Assembly (NCBI RefSeq): GCF_004006235.1
Contig: NZ_CP034753.1
Span: forward strand, 62,001-126,000
Direction: 5' to 3'
DNA: 64,000 bases
From: Agromyces sp. LHK192
GTDB lineage: Bacteria; Actinomycetota; Actinomycetes; Actinomycetales; Microbacteriaceae
Within the stretch, counting starts at the first letter, position 1, and each line of letters starts with the position of its first letter. Below the pieces are notes generated by a model. The model ran no database searches and had not been told where the DNA came from. It saw nothing but the letters and a program-made list of their open reading frames with translations. The translations under genes and the position numbers were made by a program. Shown in pieces: positions 25,766-34,295 of the stretch.

Positions 25766-26106
25766 GCGGCGAGGAGCTCGCACCCGGCGTCATCGCTTGG
25801 GCGTCACTCGAACCCGTACGTGGCCGCGAACAGGGCGGCCACCGGCCGGTCCTCGTCATCGCCTCAGCGGGATACCTGGAAGCGGTCACGACACTCGCGA
25901 TCGTGCTGCCGATCACGACGACCGACCGTCGCTGGCCCAACCACGTCGCCGTCGACGGACCGAGCGGCTTGGACCGACCGTCGTGGATCATGACCGAGCA
26001 ACCCCGAACGCTCTCCCGCGACCGCCTCACGAGCATCGCCGGCCGGGTCTCGCCTGCGTGTCTCAGCGAGGTGCGGCTGTGGCTGGGCGACTTCCTCGAT
26101 CTCTGA
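25762..26106 (+). CDS. MazF/PemK-type mRNA interferase toxin
   Basis: A 114-residue PemK/MazF-like ribonuclease toxin. Family marks are the N-terminal GVIAWASLEPVRGREQGGHRPVLVI (arginine and the GGHRP loop), then LPITTTDRRWPNHV and the C-terminal LTSIAGRVSPACLSEV. Such enzymes cut mRNA at short sequences unless bound by their antitoxin. The start is the GTG at 25762, overlapping the antitoxin stop; the longer frame from 25729 lies inside the antitoxin gene. Confidence 0.88.
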   Translation: MSGEELAPGVIAWASLEPVRGREQGGHRPVLVIASAGYLEAVTTLAIVLPITTTDRRWPNHVAVDGPSGLDRPSWIMTEQPRTLSRDRLTSIAGRVSPACLSEVRLWLGDFLDL

Positions 26107-26122
26107 CGCGTCTGACTGCGCC

Positions 26123-26326
26123 TCAGCGCAAGTACTGCCGCAGTTCATCCTCGCCGACGGACAAGCCGGCCTCGTCGAGTCGCTGCCGGAGCACCTGCTC
26201 CTCGTCCTGCGCGTGCCCGAGGCGCACGTCCTCGCGCACCTGCGCGAGCAGCCCGCGGATCTGCTCGGCGCGGGTGGCCTCGTTCGCGCCGTCCTCGACG
26301 GGGGCGTCGCTCATTCCGTCGCTCAT
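26123..26326 (-). CDS. Small acidic protein, 67 residues
   Basis: A short, highly charged, probably helical protein (RGLLAQVREDVRLGHAQDEEQVLRQRL) with no cysteine and no membrane part. Similar small acidic helices are common as conserved hypotheticals in this family of organisms. GCGAGGAGGACGAC precedes the ATG at 26326; a second ATG four codons later is possible. Convergent with the toxin gene. Function unknown. Confidence 0.65.
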   Translation of the reverse strand: MSDGMSDAPVEDGANEATRAEQIRGLLAQVREDVRLGHAQDEEQVLRQRLDEAGLSVGEDELRQYLR

Positions 26327-26631
26327 GTCGTCCTCCTCGCGGACCTCGACCGCCCGATGCGATCGGTCATCCTCCGATGGTCGTCGCCGGGCGTCAGCGG
26401 GTCGAGCCCGTTGACACCGCGGCCGACGCGTGCTGACACAGTGCTCAGCGGAGCCCTGCAGCCCGTCTAGGGTGGGGACAGTCGCAGGGCTCGCAGGATG
26501 CTCGCGCGAATTCGTTGCGGTGCTCAAGGCCGACCATCCTCCCGCCATGGATGGGAGAGCTCCAGCGCCGCATGCCGTTGCTCGGTGGGAGATCGCGATG
26601 GGATGCCTGCGCCAAGGAGAGAGGGATCCAC
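26327..26631. other. Intergenic stretch of 305 bases without a gene
   Basis: Divergent gap between the small acidic protein and the two-helix membrane protein. Short open frames cross it but none has a ribosome site. It contains TTGACA (26411-26416) and, further on, TAGGGT (26468-26473) as possible promoter pieces for the rightward gene, not at ideal spacing to each other. No palindrome or repeat stood out. Confidence 0.4.
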
Positions 26632-27240
26632 GTGCGCCCTGGTCGTCTCGGTGGACTGGTCACGTCCGGCTTTGTCGTCGTCGGCGCCTTCGGGATGGTC
26701 TTCGTACGAGCGTTCGGTGACCGCGGAGACGGATGGGACGACATCCGCGAGTTCGTTCCATTGCTTGTCGGCGTCCTCGCGGGCTCAGTCATCCTCATTG
26801 TCGGATTCACGGTGTATTCCACGGCGCGGGATCGCCACCTCGCCCGGAGGTATCCGGGGGCGGAAGTGTTCACAGTCGATCTGACGCCCAACCTGAAGCG
26901 CACGCTCCGATCGACCCCTGACAAGCGGGCCCCAGCGCGTACACCGGGTATCTTCACGGTGGTCGGATCCGTCGAGGGCTTGAGTTTCTGGGTCGGTTGG
27001 CCGCTGGCGCCGAATAAGTTCTGGCAGTTGGATTGGCGCGAAGTCGCCGACTTGCAACCGGCGCTGTTTCCGCTGAAGTACAAGACGGTCCGCGGGATCC
27101 GCGTGGTCACTCACGACTCAGCCGTTGTCGTGGAACTCGCTCCGTACCAATTTCGCGCGTTCACGGTCACGTGGGATGAATCGCAGATCGACGCACTCAT
27201 CACTGCGATGCAGCGGCAGCGCGCCGCCAGGGTCGGGTGA
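26632..27240 (+). CDS. Membrane protein of unknown function, 202 residues
   Basis: Two hydrophobic helices near the N-terminus, about residues 7-25 (LVTSGFVVVGAFGMVF) and 42-65 (LVGVLAGSVILIVGFTVY), followed by a soluble domain with predicted beta structure (FTVVGSVEGLSFWVGW). No family recognised. The GTG at 26632 follows GAGAGAGG. Its stop overlaps the start of the next small membrane gene, so the pair is coupled. Confidence 0.68.
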   Translation: MRPGRLGGLVTSGFVVVGAFGMVFVRAFGDRGDGWDDIREFVPLLVGVLAGSVILIVGFTVYSTARDRHLARRYPGAEVFTVDLTPNLKRTLRSTPDKRAPARTPGIFTVVGSVEGLSFWVGWPLAPNKFWQLDWREVADLQPALFPLKYKTVRGIRVVTHDSAVVVELAPYQFRAFTVTWDESQIDALITAMQRQRAARVG

Positions 27241-27473
27241 AGGTGACAACGATGGATGGCGCGCGCGTTTGGGTTGGGATCATCGCGATAGCCGTCGGCG
27301 TCGTGCTGATCGCATTTCGTCGCCCGATAGCGCATGCAAACGCCAAGGCTTTGCGCGAGCGGTTCGGGCGGGTGGCGGGCGGCTCGGCGACAAAGTCCAC
27401 CCCCGGAAACGCCATGTTCGTGGGTTTCGTCTGCATTGCCATCGGCGCATTCAACGTCCTTGTCGCGCTCTGA
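27237..27473 (+). CDS. Two-helix small membrane protein with AxxNAxALxExFGR linker (copy A)
   Basis: A 78-residue protein with two membrane helices (about residues 10-27 and 60-77) joined by a conserved charged linker: RRPIAHANAKALRERFGRV, then GS and a short TPG turn. The protein at 54991-55215 has the same plan and nearly the same linker, so they are paralogs. Start is the GTG at 27237, overlapping the previous stop; an ATG at 27252 is possible. The family looks like those annotated only as DUF-type membrane proteins; function unknown. Confidence 0.72.
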   Translation: MKVTTMDGARVWVGIIAIAVGVVLIAFRRPIAHANAKALRERFGRVAGGSATKSTPGNAMFVGFVCIAIGAFNVLVAL

Positions 27474-27632
27474 GCGGTTGATCCAATGCTGGGGCGGTAT
27501 TGAGCCTGGGTGCCATTTGCCGACCGTGCTCGCGAGTGAGGGGACCGTCGTCGGGCGGATGGGCAGGCGACGTGGCGCCACGCGCCGTCACGCGGCTTCG
27601 CCGGTGTCGCAGGTTCGTGGTCGACTGAGGGC

Positions 27633-28451
27633 ATGGGGTTCGATGCACGCTTCCTGGGGGTCGAGGCGGCGCTGCCGCGGGTACCCGACGCCGACGCCGA
27701 CACGACCGTCGAGCTCGACTACCTGCACTTCACCGTGCTGCTCGACACCGGGCGACGGTTCGCCCGCGTGACGGGCGTCAACATCGACGGCGCGAACCTC
27801 ATCGACCTCGAACGCGGCGACGACTGGCGGCTCGACGAGCGAATCCCGGCCGACTGGCAGGCGGGGCCCGCGGTGTACGCCGCGAACGACCTCGATCGGG
27901 GTCACCTGGTGCGGCGTCGGGATCCGGTGTGGGGGCCGCGGGCCGTCGCGGCGCGTGCCAACTCCGACACGTTCCACTACACGAACGCGGCGCCGCAGGC
28001 CGGCGGATTCAACCAGTCGAAGGAGCTCTGGCTCGGCCTCGAAGACCATGTGCTCGCCTTCGCCGAGACCAACGACCTGCGCCTGAGCGTGTGCACCGCA
28101 CCCGTGCTCGCGGCGGGCGACCCGCCGTACCGGGGCATCCGAGTGCCGTTGCGGTTCTGGAAGGTCGCTGCCTGGCGCGACGGCGACGCGCTCGCCGCCG
28201 TCGGGTTCGTGCTCGACCAGTCGCCCGTGCTCGACGAGGCCGATCTCGAGCGGGGGGCGCGGCCGGTCGAGCCCGGTGTCGCGGGAGTGCCCGCGCTCGG
28301 CCCATTCCGTACGTTCCAGGCGCCGATCGCCGACGTCGCCGCACTCGCCGGGGTCGACATGCCCGAGTGGGTCGCGGCCGACCGGTTCCCACAGACCGCC
28401 GTGGCTGCCGGGTGGCGCCGCATCGACGAGCCGGCCGACATCATCGCCTGA
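27633..28451 (+). CDS. DNA/RNA non-specific endonuclease
   Basis: A 272-residue nuclease of the beta-beta-alpha-Me (NucA/EndoG) family. The catalytic DRGH motif is present in NDLDRGHLVRR (about residue 87-97), and FHYTNAAPQAGGFNQ provides the metal-binding asparagine region. These enzymes cut single- and double-stranded nucleic acid without sequence preference. There is no signal peptide, although most bacterial relatives are secreted; a relative that stays inside would need control. It ends 15 bases from the convergent hipA gene. Confidence 0.9.
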   Translation: MGFDARFLGVEAALPRVPDADADTTVELDYLHFTVLLDTGRRFARVTGVNIDGANLIDLERGDDWRLDERIPADWQAGPAVYAANDLDRGHLVRRRDPVWGPRAVAARANSDTFHYTNAAPQAGGFNQSKELWLGLEDHVLAFAETNDLRLSVCTAPVLAAGDPPYRGIRVPLRFWKVAAWRDGDALAAVGFVLDQSPVLDEADLERGARPVEPGVAGVPALGPFRTFQAPIADVAALAGVDMPEWVAADRFPQTAVAAGWRRIDEPADIIA

Positions 28452-28466
28452 CGCCACCGAGCGCAG

Positions 28467-29756
28467 TCATGCGTCGGCCGCGAAGCCGATCTGATCGGCG
28501 TCGAATGCGACCGCCATCCGCTCCTGCTCGGTTACGGGCACGCCGAGCTTCGTCGCGACCGCCGGCCAGTCGCCCACTGCCCGTGCCACCGTGTGGAGGA
28601 TCTCTCGAGCGGCGGGTGCCTTGAGTTGGAATCGGTCCGCATGTTTGACGAGCAGGCGGACGTCGCGAGCTCGGGGATCGTCCTCCGCACTGATCTGCCG
28701 CGCGCTCACTGTTCCGCGCATCGAGACCGGGTTCAGGTCGAATGCCGGAGCGAGCCTCCAACCCGTGCCTGCTCTCAGGAAGCCGTGGTTCCGCCAATGG
28801 TCGTCGACGTTGTTGATGAGGACGCTCACGGCGATTCGTCCGAACATCTCCCGGAGATCGGCGCCGGGATCGGCGGAGAGATCGCTGATCGTGTCGGTGA
28901 ACTCGTCGTACGAGATTCCGTCGCCGGAGAAGTCGCCGAGCTCGAGCGCCGTGCGCGCCGAGATGTATCCGATCCGTCGGCCGGCTTCGGTTCGGTCGAA
29001 CCGCTCGGTGATGAGCACGCCCCGACGCTCCCCGTGCAGCGACCATCGCGGCGTCGCGAGACCGGCGTTCCGTGCGAGCGTGAGGGCGACGGCCTCCCAT
29101 CGTTCGATGTCGACATCGCGGTCATCGGAGTGCGGCAGCTTCGCGATCGCCAGGCGTCCCGCACCGGTGAGGATGTTCGCCTTCGGACGCGCCCCGCCAG
29201 GCGAGGTGGCCACGTCGTTCAGGTACGCGATGTCCGCGTCCGTCGCGGCGCCGGTCTCGTACCGTGCGGCGGTCTCGACGACTCTGCCGAGGTCGTGCAG
29301 GTTCGCGACGCCATCGTCGCCGGAGAGCCAACCCGTGTCGTCCTCCTCCTGGCCACCATCGACGCGTGCCCGAAGGCGGATCGCCCCCATCCGTGTGAAG
29401 TCGGCGACGCCCGTGAGGAAGTCGTACTTCCCGATCCTGGTCGGCAGGGTCGGATCGTCTCGCAGCCGGTTCGCGTGGTTCGCCCGGATGATCCGTTCAC
29501 CCCAGTCGTCGGGAGCGGCGTCGCTGAATGCTCCGAAGAGTACTTGGCCCTCAGGGGTGTACTGCGTCGTGGTCGTGAACGGCAGGTCGGGGGAGAGTTC
29601 GTACCGATCTGAGCGGGCGAGGTATTCGGACGCGTACGTGAATGCCGTACCCGCAAGGTTCCTCCCGCCCTGGAACGACGGCCGCAACGTGCCGGCCCGA
29701 ACCGGCGCGTCCGCCAGGTCGTCGACCCAGACCGCGACCTCGAGCTGATTCGTCAC
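28467..29756 (-). CDS. hipA: HipA-family kinase toxin, second system
   Basis: A 429-residue HipA kinase of a different branch from the one at 1.8 kb. The nucleotide loop is SPGGARPKANIL, the catalytic loop NNVDDHWRNHGFL and the metal site PAFDLNPV. The N-terminal domain has the usual VWVDD... GTAFTYASEYL pattern. The GTG start at 29756 overlaps the HTH gene's stop (GTGA), so the two are translated together. Activity as a growth-arrest kinase is inferred from the family. Confidence 0.9.
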   Translation of the reverse strand: MTNQLEVAVWVDDLADAPVRAGTLRPSFQGGRNLAGTAFTYASEYLARSDRYELSPDLPFTTTTQYTPEGQVLFGAFSDAAPDDWGERIIRANHANRLRDDPTLPTRIGKYDFLTGVADFTRMGAIRLRARVDGGQEEDDTGWLSGDDGVANLHDLGRVVETAARYETGAATDADIAYLNDVATSPGGARPKANILTGAGRLAIAKLPHSDDRDVDIERWEAVALTLARNAGLATPRWSLHGERRGVLITERFDRTEAGRRIGYISARTALELGDFSGDGISYDEFTDTISDLSADPGADLREMFGRIAVSVLINNVDDHWRNHGFLRAGTGWRLAPAFDLNPVSMRGTVSARQISAEDDPRARDVRLLVKHADRFQLKAPAAREILHTVARAVGDWPAVATKLGVPVTEQERMAVAFDADQIGFAADA

Positions 29757-30052
29757 AGCTCGCCGCCTCCGGCGATGATCGCGTCGATGCGCGGTCGTGC
29801 CGATTCGCTGCGATACGGGTCGGATGCGTGCACGACGGTCTCGGCGATGCCGATGACGCTCAGCACGGCGAGCACCGAGTCGAATCTCGCGGCTCCCGTT
29901 CCGGTCTCGATTGCACGTAGGGTGTCGCGGGTCACGGAGGCGCGGTTGGCGAGTTCCGAGGCCGTGAGGCCGTTGACCTTCCGCCAGCGTCGGACGTTCT
30001 GTCCGAACTCCCGCTGGAGACGTTCGCGCTTCAGGCTCGATCGTCTGACCAT
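29753..30052 (-). CDS. hipB: HipB-like HTH antitoxin, second system
   Basis: A 99-residue Xre-type regulator with its HTH at about residues 12-65 (LQREFGQNVRRWRKVNGL, then ASELANRASVTRDTLRAIE) and a C-terminal tail that could contact HipA. GGAGGGG precedes the ATG at 30052. The open frame extends to a TTG at 30139, but that codon is part of a promoter-like TTGACA and is not a credible start. Overlaps hipA by four bases. Confidence 0.88.
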   Translation of the reverse strand: MVRRSSLKRERLQREFGQNVRRWRKVNGLTASELANRASVTRDTLRAIETGTGAARFDSVLAVLSVIGIAETVVHASDPYRSESARPRIDAIIAGGGEL

Positions 30053-30133
30053 GACCCCTCCGAAGGTTTGCGATCTCGGTCGGGTGAAATGACCGATATA
30101 GACGCCACAATCATCTACTATGACGTTTATACC

Positions 30134-30139
30134 TGTCAA
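30134..30139 (-). promoter_or_regulatory. Consensus -35 (TTGACA) for the second hipBA
   Basis: On the minus strand TTGACA is followed, 18 bases on, by GATGAT as a possible -10, about 60 bases before the hipB ATG. The surrounding 70 bases are clearly more AT-rich than the rest of the window. No inverted repeat like those of the first hipBA was seen. Confidence 0.5.
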
Positions 30140-30166
30140 GCCTGGGATCTTGCCCTCGCCTGCGCC

Positions 30167-31141
30167 TCACAGCGTCGGCGTCAGCGCCTCCTCGTCGGGC
30201 GCGCTCAGCGTCAGCACGGCGGCGCCGACGTGGTCGTCGCGTGCAATCGCCCGTTCGAGCCGTCGCAGCTCCTCGGCGACGTGGCGCTCGGGCTCATCGC
30301 CGGCCAGGTCGACCGCGGCGATGAGCAGCACCCGCCCCGGGCCCACGTACTCGAGGTGCAACTGCGTCACCCGGTCGATGTCGGGCAGGGCGAGCAGCCG
30401 CCCCAGTACTTCGTCGCGCACGGCGTCGTCGACCGCCTCGCCGATGAGGAACGCCCGGTTGCGCGCGATGAGCACGACCGCGACGATCGCGAGGACGACG
30501 CCCACCAGGATCGACCCGATCGCGTCGGGCACGGGCGACCCGGTGACCTGGTGCAACAGCACGCCCGTGAACGCGATCACCAGGCCGACGAGCGCCGCCG
30601 CGTCCTCCGCGAAGACCGCCCGAAGCGTCGGGTTCGAACTCGAGACCACGTGCGAGAGGGTGCCGACGCGCCGCCGGCGGGCGTCGCCGCGGGCCTGGCG
30701 CAGCGCCCGGGTGAACGAGACGCCCTCCAGCACGAACGAGATGCCGAGCACCACGTACGCGATCACGTAGTCGCTCGCGGGCTCGGGGTCGACCAGCTCC
30801 GAGATGCCGTGCTGGATCGACACCACCGCGCCGACCGTGAACAGGCCGAACGCGGCGAACATCGACCAGACGTACGCGTCCTTGCCGTACCCGAACGGAT
30901 GCCTCCGGTCGGCCGGCCTCGCCGACCGCCGCTCGGCGATGACGAGCAGCACCTCGTTGCCCGTGTCGGCCCAGGAGTGCGCGGCCTCGGCGAGCATCGA
31001 CGCCGACCCGGTGAGCCACGCGGCGACCGACTTCGCGATCGCGATCAGGGCGTTCGCCGCGAGGGCGATGAGCACCGTGGCGAGGCTCTCGCCCGAGGCA
31101 TCCGTCGACGGGGCATCCGCCTTCGTGTCGTCGTCGGTCAC
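30167..31141 (-). CDS. Cation diffusion facilitator (CDF) transporter
   Basis: A 324-residue CDF-family antiporter that expels divalent metal ions. Six helices form the membrane part; helix 2 carries AEAAHSWADTGNE with the metal-site His and Asp, and helix 5 carries FAEDAAALVGL. The cytoplasmic C-terminal domain (about residues 225-310) has a ferredoxin-like fold pattern. The helix 4-5 loop is basic (QARGDARRRRVGT) rather than His-rich. The GTG at 31141 is preceded by GGAGGGGG. Metal specificity (Zn, Fe, Co) is not readable. Confidence 0.9.
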   Translation of the reverse strand: MTDDDTKADAPSTDASGESLATVLIALAANALIAIAKSVAAWLTGSASMLAEAAHSWADTGNEVLLVIAERRSARPADRRHPFGYGKDAYVWSMFAAFGLFTVGAVVSIQHGISELVDPEPASDYVIAYVVLGISFVLEGVSFTRALRQARGDARRRRVGTLSHVVSSSNPTLRAVFAEDAAALVGLVIAFTGVLLHQVTGSPVPDAIGSILVGVVLAIVAVVLIARNRAFLIGEAVDDAVRDEVLGRLLALPDIDRVTQLHLEYVGPGRVLLIAAVDLAGDEPERHVAEELRRLERAIARDDHVGAAVLTLSAPDEEALTPTL

Positions 31142-31204
31142 ACGGCCCCCTCCCGCCGAAATCGAGTCTGGCACCCGCACCCGTCGGGGTGCGAGAGTGG
31201 GCGG

Positions 31205-32749
31205 GTGACCGGGGGCGAAGAGATCACGACCGAGGTACTCGTGGTGGGCGCAGGGCCGACCGGCCTGATGCTGGCGGTGACGCTGGCGCGGCTCGGCGTC
31301 GACGCGGTCGTGATCGACGGCAAGCCCGGCCCGACTCGCGAGTCCCGGGCCCTCGTGGTGCAGGCGCGGTCGCTCGAGGTCTACGACCAGCTCGGGCTCA
31401 TCGAGCCTGTCCTCGCCGAGGGCGCCTCGGCCATCGCCCTCGTGCCGGGCGCCGGTGCCCGACCCTTCGGGCGGTTCGACCTGCGGCTCGCCGGGCGCGA
31501 TGTCTCCGAGTTCAACGACGTCTTCGTGCTCGAGCAGAGCAAGAACGAGCGGATCCTCGCCGACGCGCTCGACGTGGACGGCCGGCCGCCGCTCTGGCAG
31601 CACCGGCTCGTCGACCTGCGGCCCGCAGCGGGCACCTCGATGGATGCTGCGACCGGCGTGGTGGCCACCCTCGACGGCCCGGATGGCGAGGTGCGCGTGC
31701 GGGCCCGCTACTGCGTCGGAGCCGACGGCGCGCATTCGGCCGTTCGAAAGGCCATGGGGGTCGCCTTCTCGGGCGTCACGAACGAGCACACGTTCTTCGT
31801 CGCGGACGCGACCGGCACGACCGGGCTCGTACCCGAGTCGATCAACGTGCGCGTCGCCGAGGACGACATCCTCCTCGGGTTCACGATGGGCGGCCCCGGC
31901 CGCGACCGGCTCCTCGGTGTCGTGCGCGACCGCGATCTCGAACCCGACGGAACCCTGCCCGAGCAGCTCGTGCGCGACCGGATGCGCGATCACTTCGGCG
32001 TCGAGTACCGCGAGCGCACCTGGTTCGCGACGTACCGGCTGCACCACCGGGTCGCCGATCGGTTCCGCGTCGGACCGTGCTTCGTCGCGGGGGACGCCGC
32101 CCACATCCACTCACCTGTCGGCGGCCAGGGCATGAACACCGGCCTGCAGGATGCGCACAACCTCGCCTGCGCGATCGCCGACGTGGTGCTCGGCGGGATG
32201 CCCGACAGTCGCCTCGACCGGTACGAGGCCGAGCGCCGTCCGGTCGCCCGCACCCTCGTCGAGACGACCGACCGGCTGTTCGCCGCCGTCACCTCGGAGT
32301 CGCGCACCGCGCGCCTCGTGCGCGGCCGGCTGGCACCGATCGTCGGACCGGTCGCCATCCGTCTGCTCCCGCTCCTCATCGGTCGGCGTCGACTGTTCGG
32401 GTACGTCTCGCAGACCCGCATCCGCTATCGGATGTCTCCACCCGACGCGCGCGTCGCACCCGCCGATCCCGCGGTCGGCCTGCGGCTGCCGTGGGTCGGC
32501 GACAACCACGTCGCGCTGCGCGCGTTCTCGTGGCAGGTGCACGGGTACGGGGCATCCGCTGCGCTCGTCGAACGGATCGCCCGCGACCTCGGCGTCGAGC
32601 ACCACGTGTTTGCGCCCGACCCGCACGGGCGCCTGCGCGCCGACCGGGTGTACATCGTGCGACGTGACGGGTTCGTCGCGGCCGCGGCATCCGCCGATCC
32701 CGATCGCCGGGGCGTGCCGCTCGCGTTCGTCGAGCAACTCGCCGGCTGA
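31205..32749 (+). CDS. FAD-dependent aromatic-type monooxygenase
   Basis: A 514-residue class A flavin monooxygenase of the PheA/TfdB type, using NAD(P)H and O2 to hydroxylate an aromatic or polyketide-like substrate. Motifs: GAGPTGLML (residues about 13-21), the DG motif CVGADGAHSAVRKAMG near 175 and the FAD GD motif CFVAGDAAHIHSP near 300. The C-terminal 90 residues form a thioredoxin-like domain as in phenol hydroxylase. The GTG at 31205 lacks a clear ribosome site and may be leaderless. No aromatic degradation partner is seen beside it. Confidence 0.88.
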   Translation: MTGGEEITTEVLVVGAGPTGLMLAVTLARLGVDAVVIDGKPGPTRESRALVVQARSLEVYDQLGLIEPVLAEGASAIALVPGAGARPFGRFDLRLAGRDVSEFNDVFVLEQSKNERILADALDVDGRPPLWQHRLVDLRPAAGTSMDAATGVVATLDGPDGEVRVRARYCVGADGAHSAVRKAMGVAFSGVTNEHTFFVADATGTTGLVPESINVRVAEDDILLGFTMGGPGRDRLLGVVRDRDLEPDGTLPEQLVRDRMRDHFGVEYRERTWFATYRLHHRVADRFRVGPCFVAGDAAHIHSPVGGQGMNTGLQDAHNLACAIADVVLGGMPDSRLDRYEAERRPVARTLVETTDRLFAAVTSESRTARLVRGRLAPIVGPVAIRLLPLLIGRRRLFGYVSQTRIRYRMSPPDARVAPADPAVGLRLPWVGDNHVALRAFSWQVHGYGASAALVERIARDLGVEHHVFAPDPHGRLRADRVYIVRRDGFVAAAASADPDRRGVPLAFVEQLAG

Positions 32750-32767
32750 CGCATCCGCCCAGGACTG

Positions 32768-32840
32768 GATTCAGGAGATCGGAGGCAGGTCAGGAGCCGA
32801 TGCGCAGAATGGTCCTGAGCAGCCTCCGATCTCCTGAAAC
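32768..32840. repeat. Dispersed palindromic repeat, copy 2
   Basis: The best-preserved copy: left arm TTCAGGAGATCGGAGGC continuing AGGTCAGGA, right arm GGTCCTGAGCAGCC continuing TCCGATCTCCTGAAA. It lies between the monooxygenase stop and the downstream dehydrogenase start on the same strand, so here it could also act as a terminator hairpin. Confidence 0.82.
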
Positions 32841-32902
32841 CGGCACTGGGCGCGGCTGATTCGGGCGTACCGTGGATGCGACACCGGAGTCGAGGAGGGG
32901 CC

Positions 32903-33820
32903 ATGGCCGCGATCGCGTGGATCGGACTGGGACACATGGGCGGGCCGATGTCGGCCCACCTGCTGGCGGCGGGGCACGACGTGCGCGGCTTCGACCTCGA
33001 CCGGGCGGCACTCGATGTCGCCGAGGCGCGGGGCATCCGGGTGTTCGACTCGATCGCCGAGACGGTCGACGGCGCCGAGGCGGTGTTCACGTCGTTGCCA
33101 CGCAACGAGCATGTGCACGAGGTGTACGACGCCGCCGGCGGCGTCTGGTCGACCGCGCCGTCGGGTGCGCTGCTGCTCGACACGTCGACGGTGGATGTCG
33201 CGACCTCGCGCTGGTGCCACGACGAGTCGGCCGCGCGCGGGTACCGGTTCGTCGACGCCCCGATCTCCGGCGGTATCGCGGGCGCGATCGCGGGGTCGCT
33301 CACCTTCATGCTCGGCGGGTCGACGGCGGATGTCGCGGAGGCGCGGCCGCTCGTCGAACCGATGGCCGGGCACGTGTTCGACCTCGGGGGCCCGACCCTC
33401 GGGATCGCCGCGAAACTCGCCAACAACCTGATGCTGTTCGTGTCGCTCGTCGGCGTGGCCGAGGGCGCCCAGCTCGCCGCGTCGCTCGGCCTCGACCCGC
33501 AGCGGTTCTTCGACGTCGCGTCGGTGTCGTCGGGGGAGTCCTGGCCGTTGCGTACCTGGTATCCCGCGCCCGGCGTCGTGCCGACCAGCCCCGCGAACCG
33601 CAACTACGACGCCACCTTCTCGACCGCGCTCGCCGAGAAGGACCTCGGGTTCGCGCTCGCCGCGGCCGAGGCATCCGGGCTGTCGACGCCGGCCGCGCAG
33701 CTCGCGCTCGAGCAGTTCCGCCGGCTCATCGACGAGGGGTATGCGGGCAAGGACGCGAGCCTCGTCGCGAAGTTCCCGTCGCCCGACGGGCGGGTCGCGG
33801 GGTTCGACCCGGCGGGGTGA
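32903..33820 (+). CDS. 3-hydroxyisobutyrate/beta-hydroxyacid dehydrogenase-like
   Basis: A 305-residue NAD(P)-dependent beta-hydroxyacid dehydrogenase. The Rossmann motif GLGHMGGPM lies near residues 9-17; the substrate-binding DAPISGGIAGA near 121, and the catalytic lysine in AAKLANNLML near 172. Order and length fit MmsB/GarR-type enzymes. GAGGAGGGGCC precedes the ATG at 32903. The substrate (3-hydroxyisobutyrate, tartronate semialdehyde or similar) is open. Convergent with the ArsR gene. Confidence 0.9.
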   Translation: MAAIAWIGLGHMGGPMSAHLLAAGHDVRGFDLDRAALDVAEARGIRVFDSIAETVDGAEAVFTSLPRNEHVHEVYDAAGGVWSTAPSGALLLDTSTVDVATSRWCHDESAARGYRFVDAPISGGIAGAIAGSLTFMLGGSTADVAEARPLVEPMAGHVFDLGGPTLGIAAKLANNLMLFVSLVGVAEGAQLAASLGLDPQRFFDVASVSSGESWPLRTWYPAPGVVPTSPANRNYDATFSTALAEKDLGFALAAAEASGLSTPAAQLALEQFRRLIDEGYAGKDASLVAKFPSPDGRVAGFDPAG

Positions 33821-33834
33821 GCGGCGACCGTCCG

Positions 33835-34182
33835 TTACGACCCGAGCGCAGCGGTGAGCCGGTCGAGCGATCCCTCCACCAGCGAGTAGTACGCCCAGTT
33901 GCCGCGCCGCGTGCGGCTGAGGAAGCCGGCATCGGTGAGGATCTTCAGATGGTGCGAGACGGTCGGCTGCGAGAGTCCGGTGGGTTCGGTGAGGTCGCAG
34001 ACGCAGGCTTCCTGACCTTCTGCAGCCGCCACGATCGAGATGAGCAGCACGCGCGTCGGATCACCGAGGGCCTTGAAGAGGCTCGCGGTGCGCGCCGCCT
34101 GATCGAGGGTGATCGGTGTCGTCGTCAGCGGAGTGCAGCAGTCGTCCTGCTGGATCACCGGGAGTTCGACGACTGAGCTCAT
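33835..34182 (-). CDS. arsR: ArsR-family metalloregulator
   Basis: A 115-residue winged-helix repressor. The HTH is LSQPTVSHHLKIL (about residues 63-75) and the metal-binding pair is in ACVCDLTEP before it, the ELCVCDL-type arsenic site; an extra CC pair occurs near the N-terminus (DDCCTP). The ATG at 34182 follows AGGA at eight bases; an ATG nine bases upstream is possible. It is divergent from the flavoprotein and arsC genes with a large palindrome in between. Confidence 0.92.
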   Translation of the reverse strand: MSSVVELPVIQQDDCCTPLTTTPITLDQAARTASLFKALGDPTRVLLISIVAAAEGQEACVCDLTEPTGLSQPTVSHHLKILTDAGFLSRTRRGNWAYYSLVEGSLDRLTAALGS

Positions 34183-34202
34183 ACCGATCATCCTACGCCA
34201 TA

Positions 34203-34246
34203 TTGACAAACTTCGATGCAGCTCGGATGCTTCTTGCATCGAAGTT
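34203..34246. promoter_or_regulatory. ars promoter with ArsR operator
   Basis: TTGACA (34203-34208) is directly followed by a perfect 12-base inverted repeat, AACTTCGATGCA (34209-34220) and TGCATCGAAGTT (34235-34246), with 14 bases between the arms. The rightward -10 would fall between the arms (GATGCT, 34226-34231), so a bound repressor would cover it. Confidence 0.78.
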
Positions 34247-34295
34247 CTTCGATACGGCGCGGGATGCGTCGTGACGCACGCAGAGGAGCGATCCC

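Noticed and set aside
30053..30139. Extension of the second HipB to a TTG start
   Set aside because: The extra 29 residues would be coded by AT-rich promoter DNA including a TTGACA box; the ATG at 30052 has a strong ribosome site.
24000..30140. Prophage or integrative island
   Set aside because: Toxin-antitoxin pairs, a nuclease and lower GC hint at one, but there is no integrase, phage structural gene, attachment repeat or tRNA.
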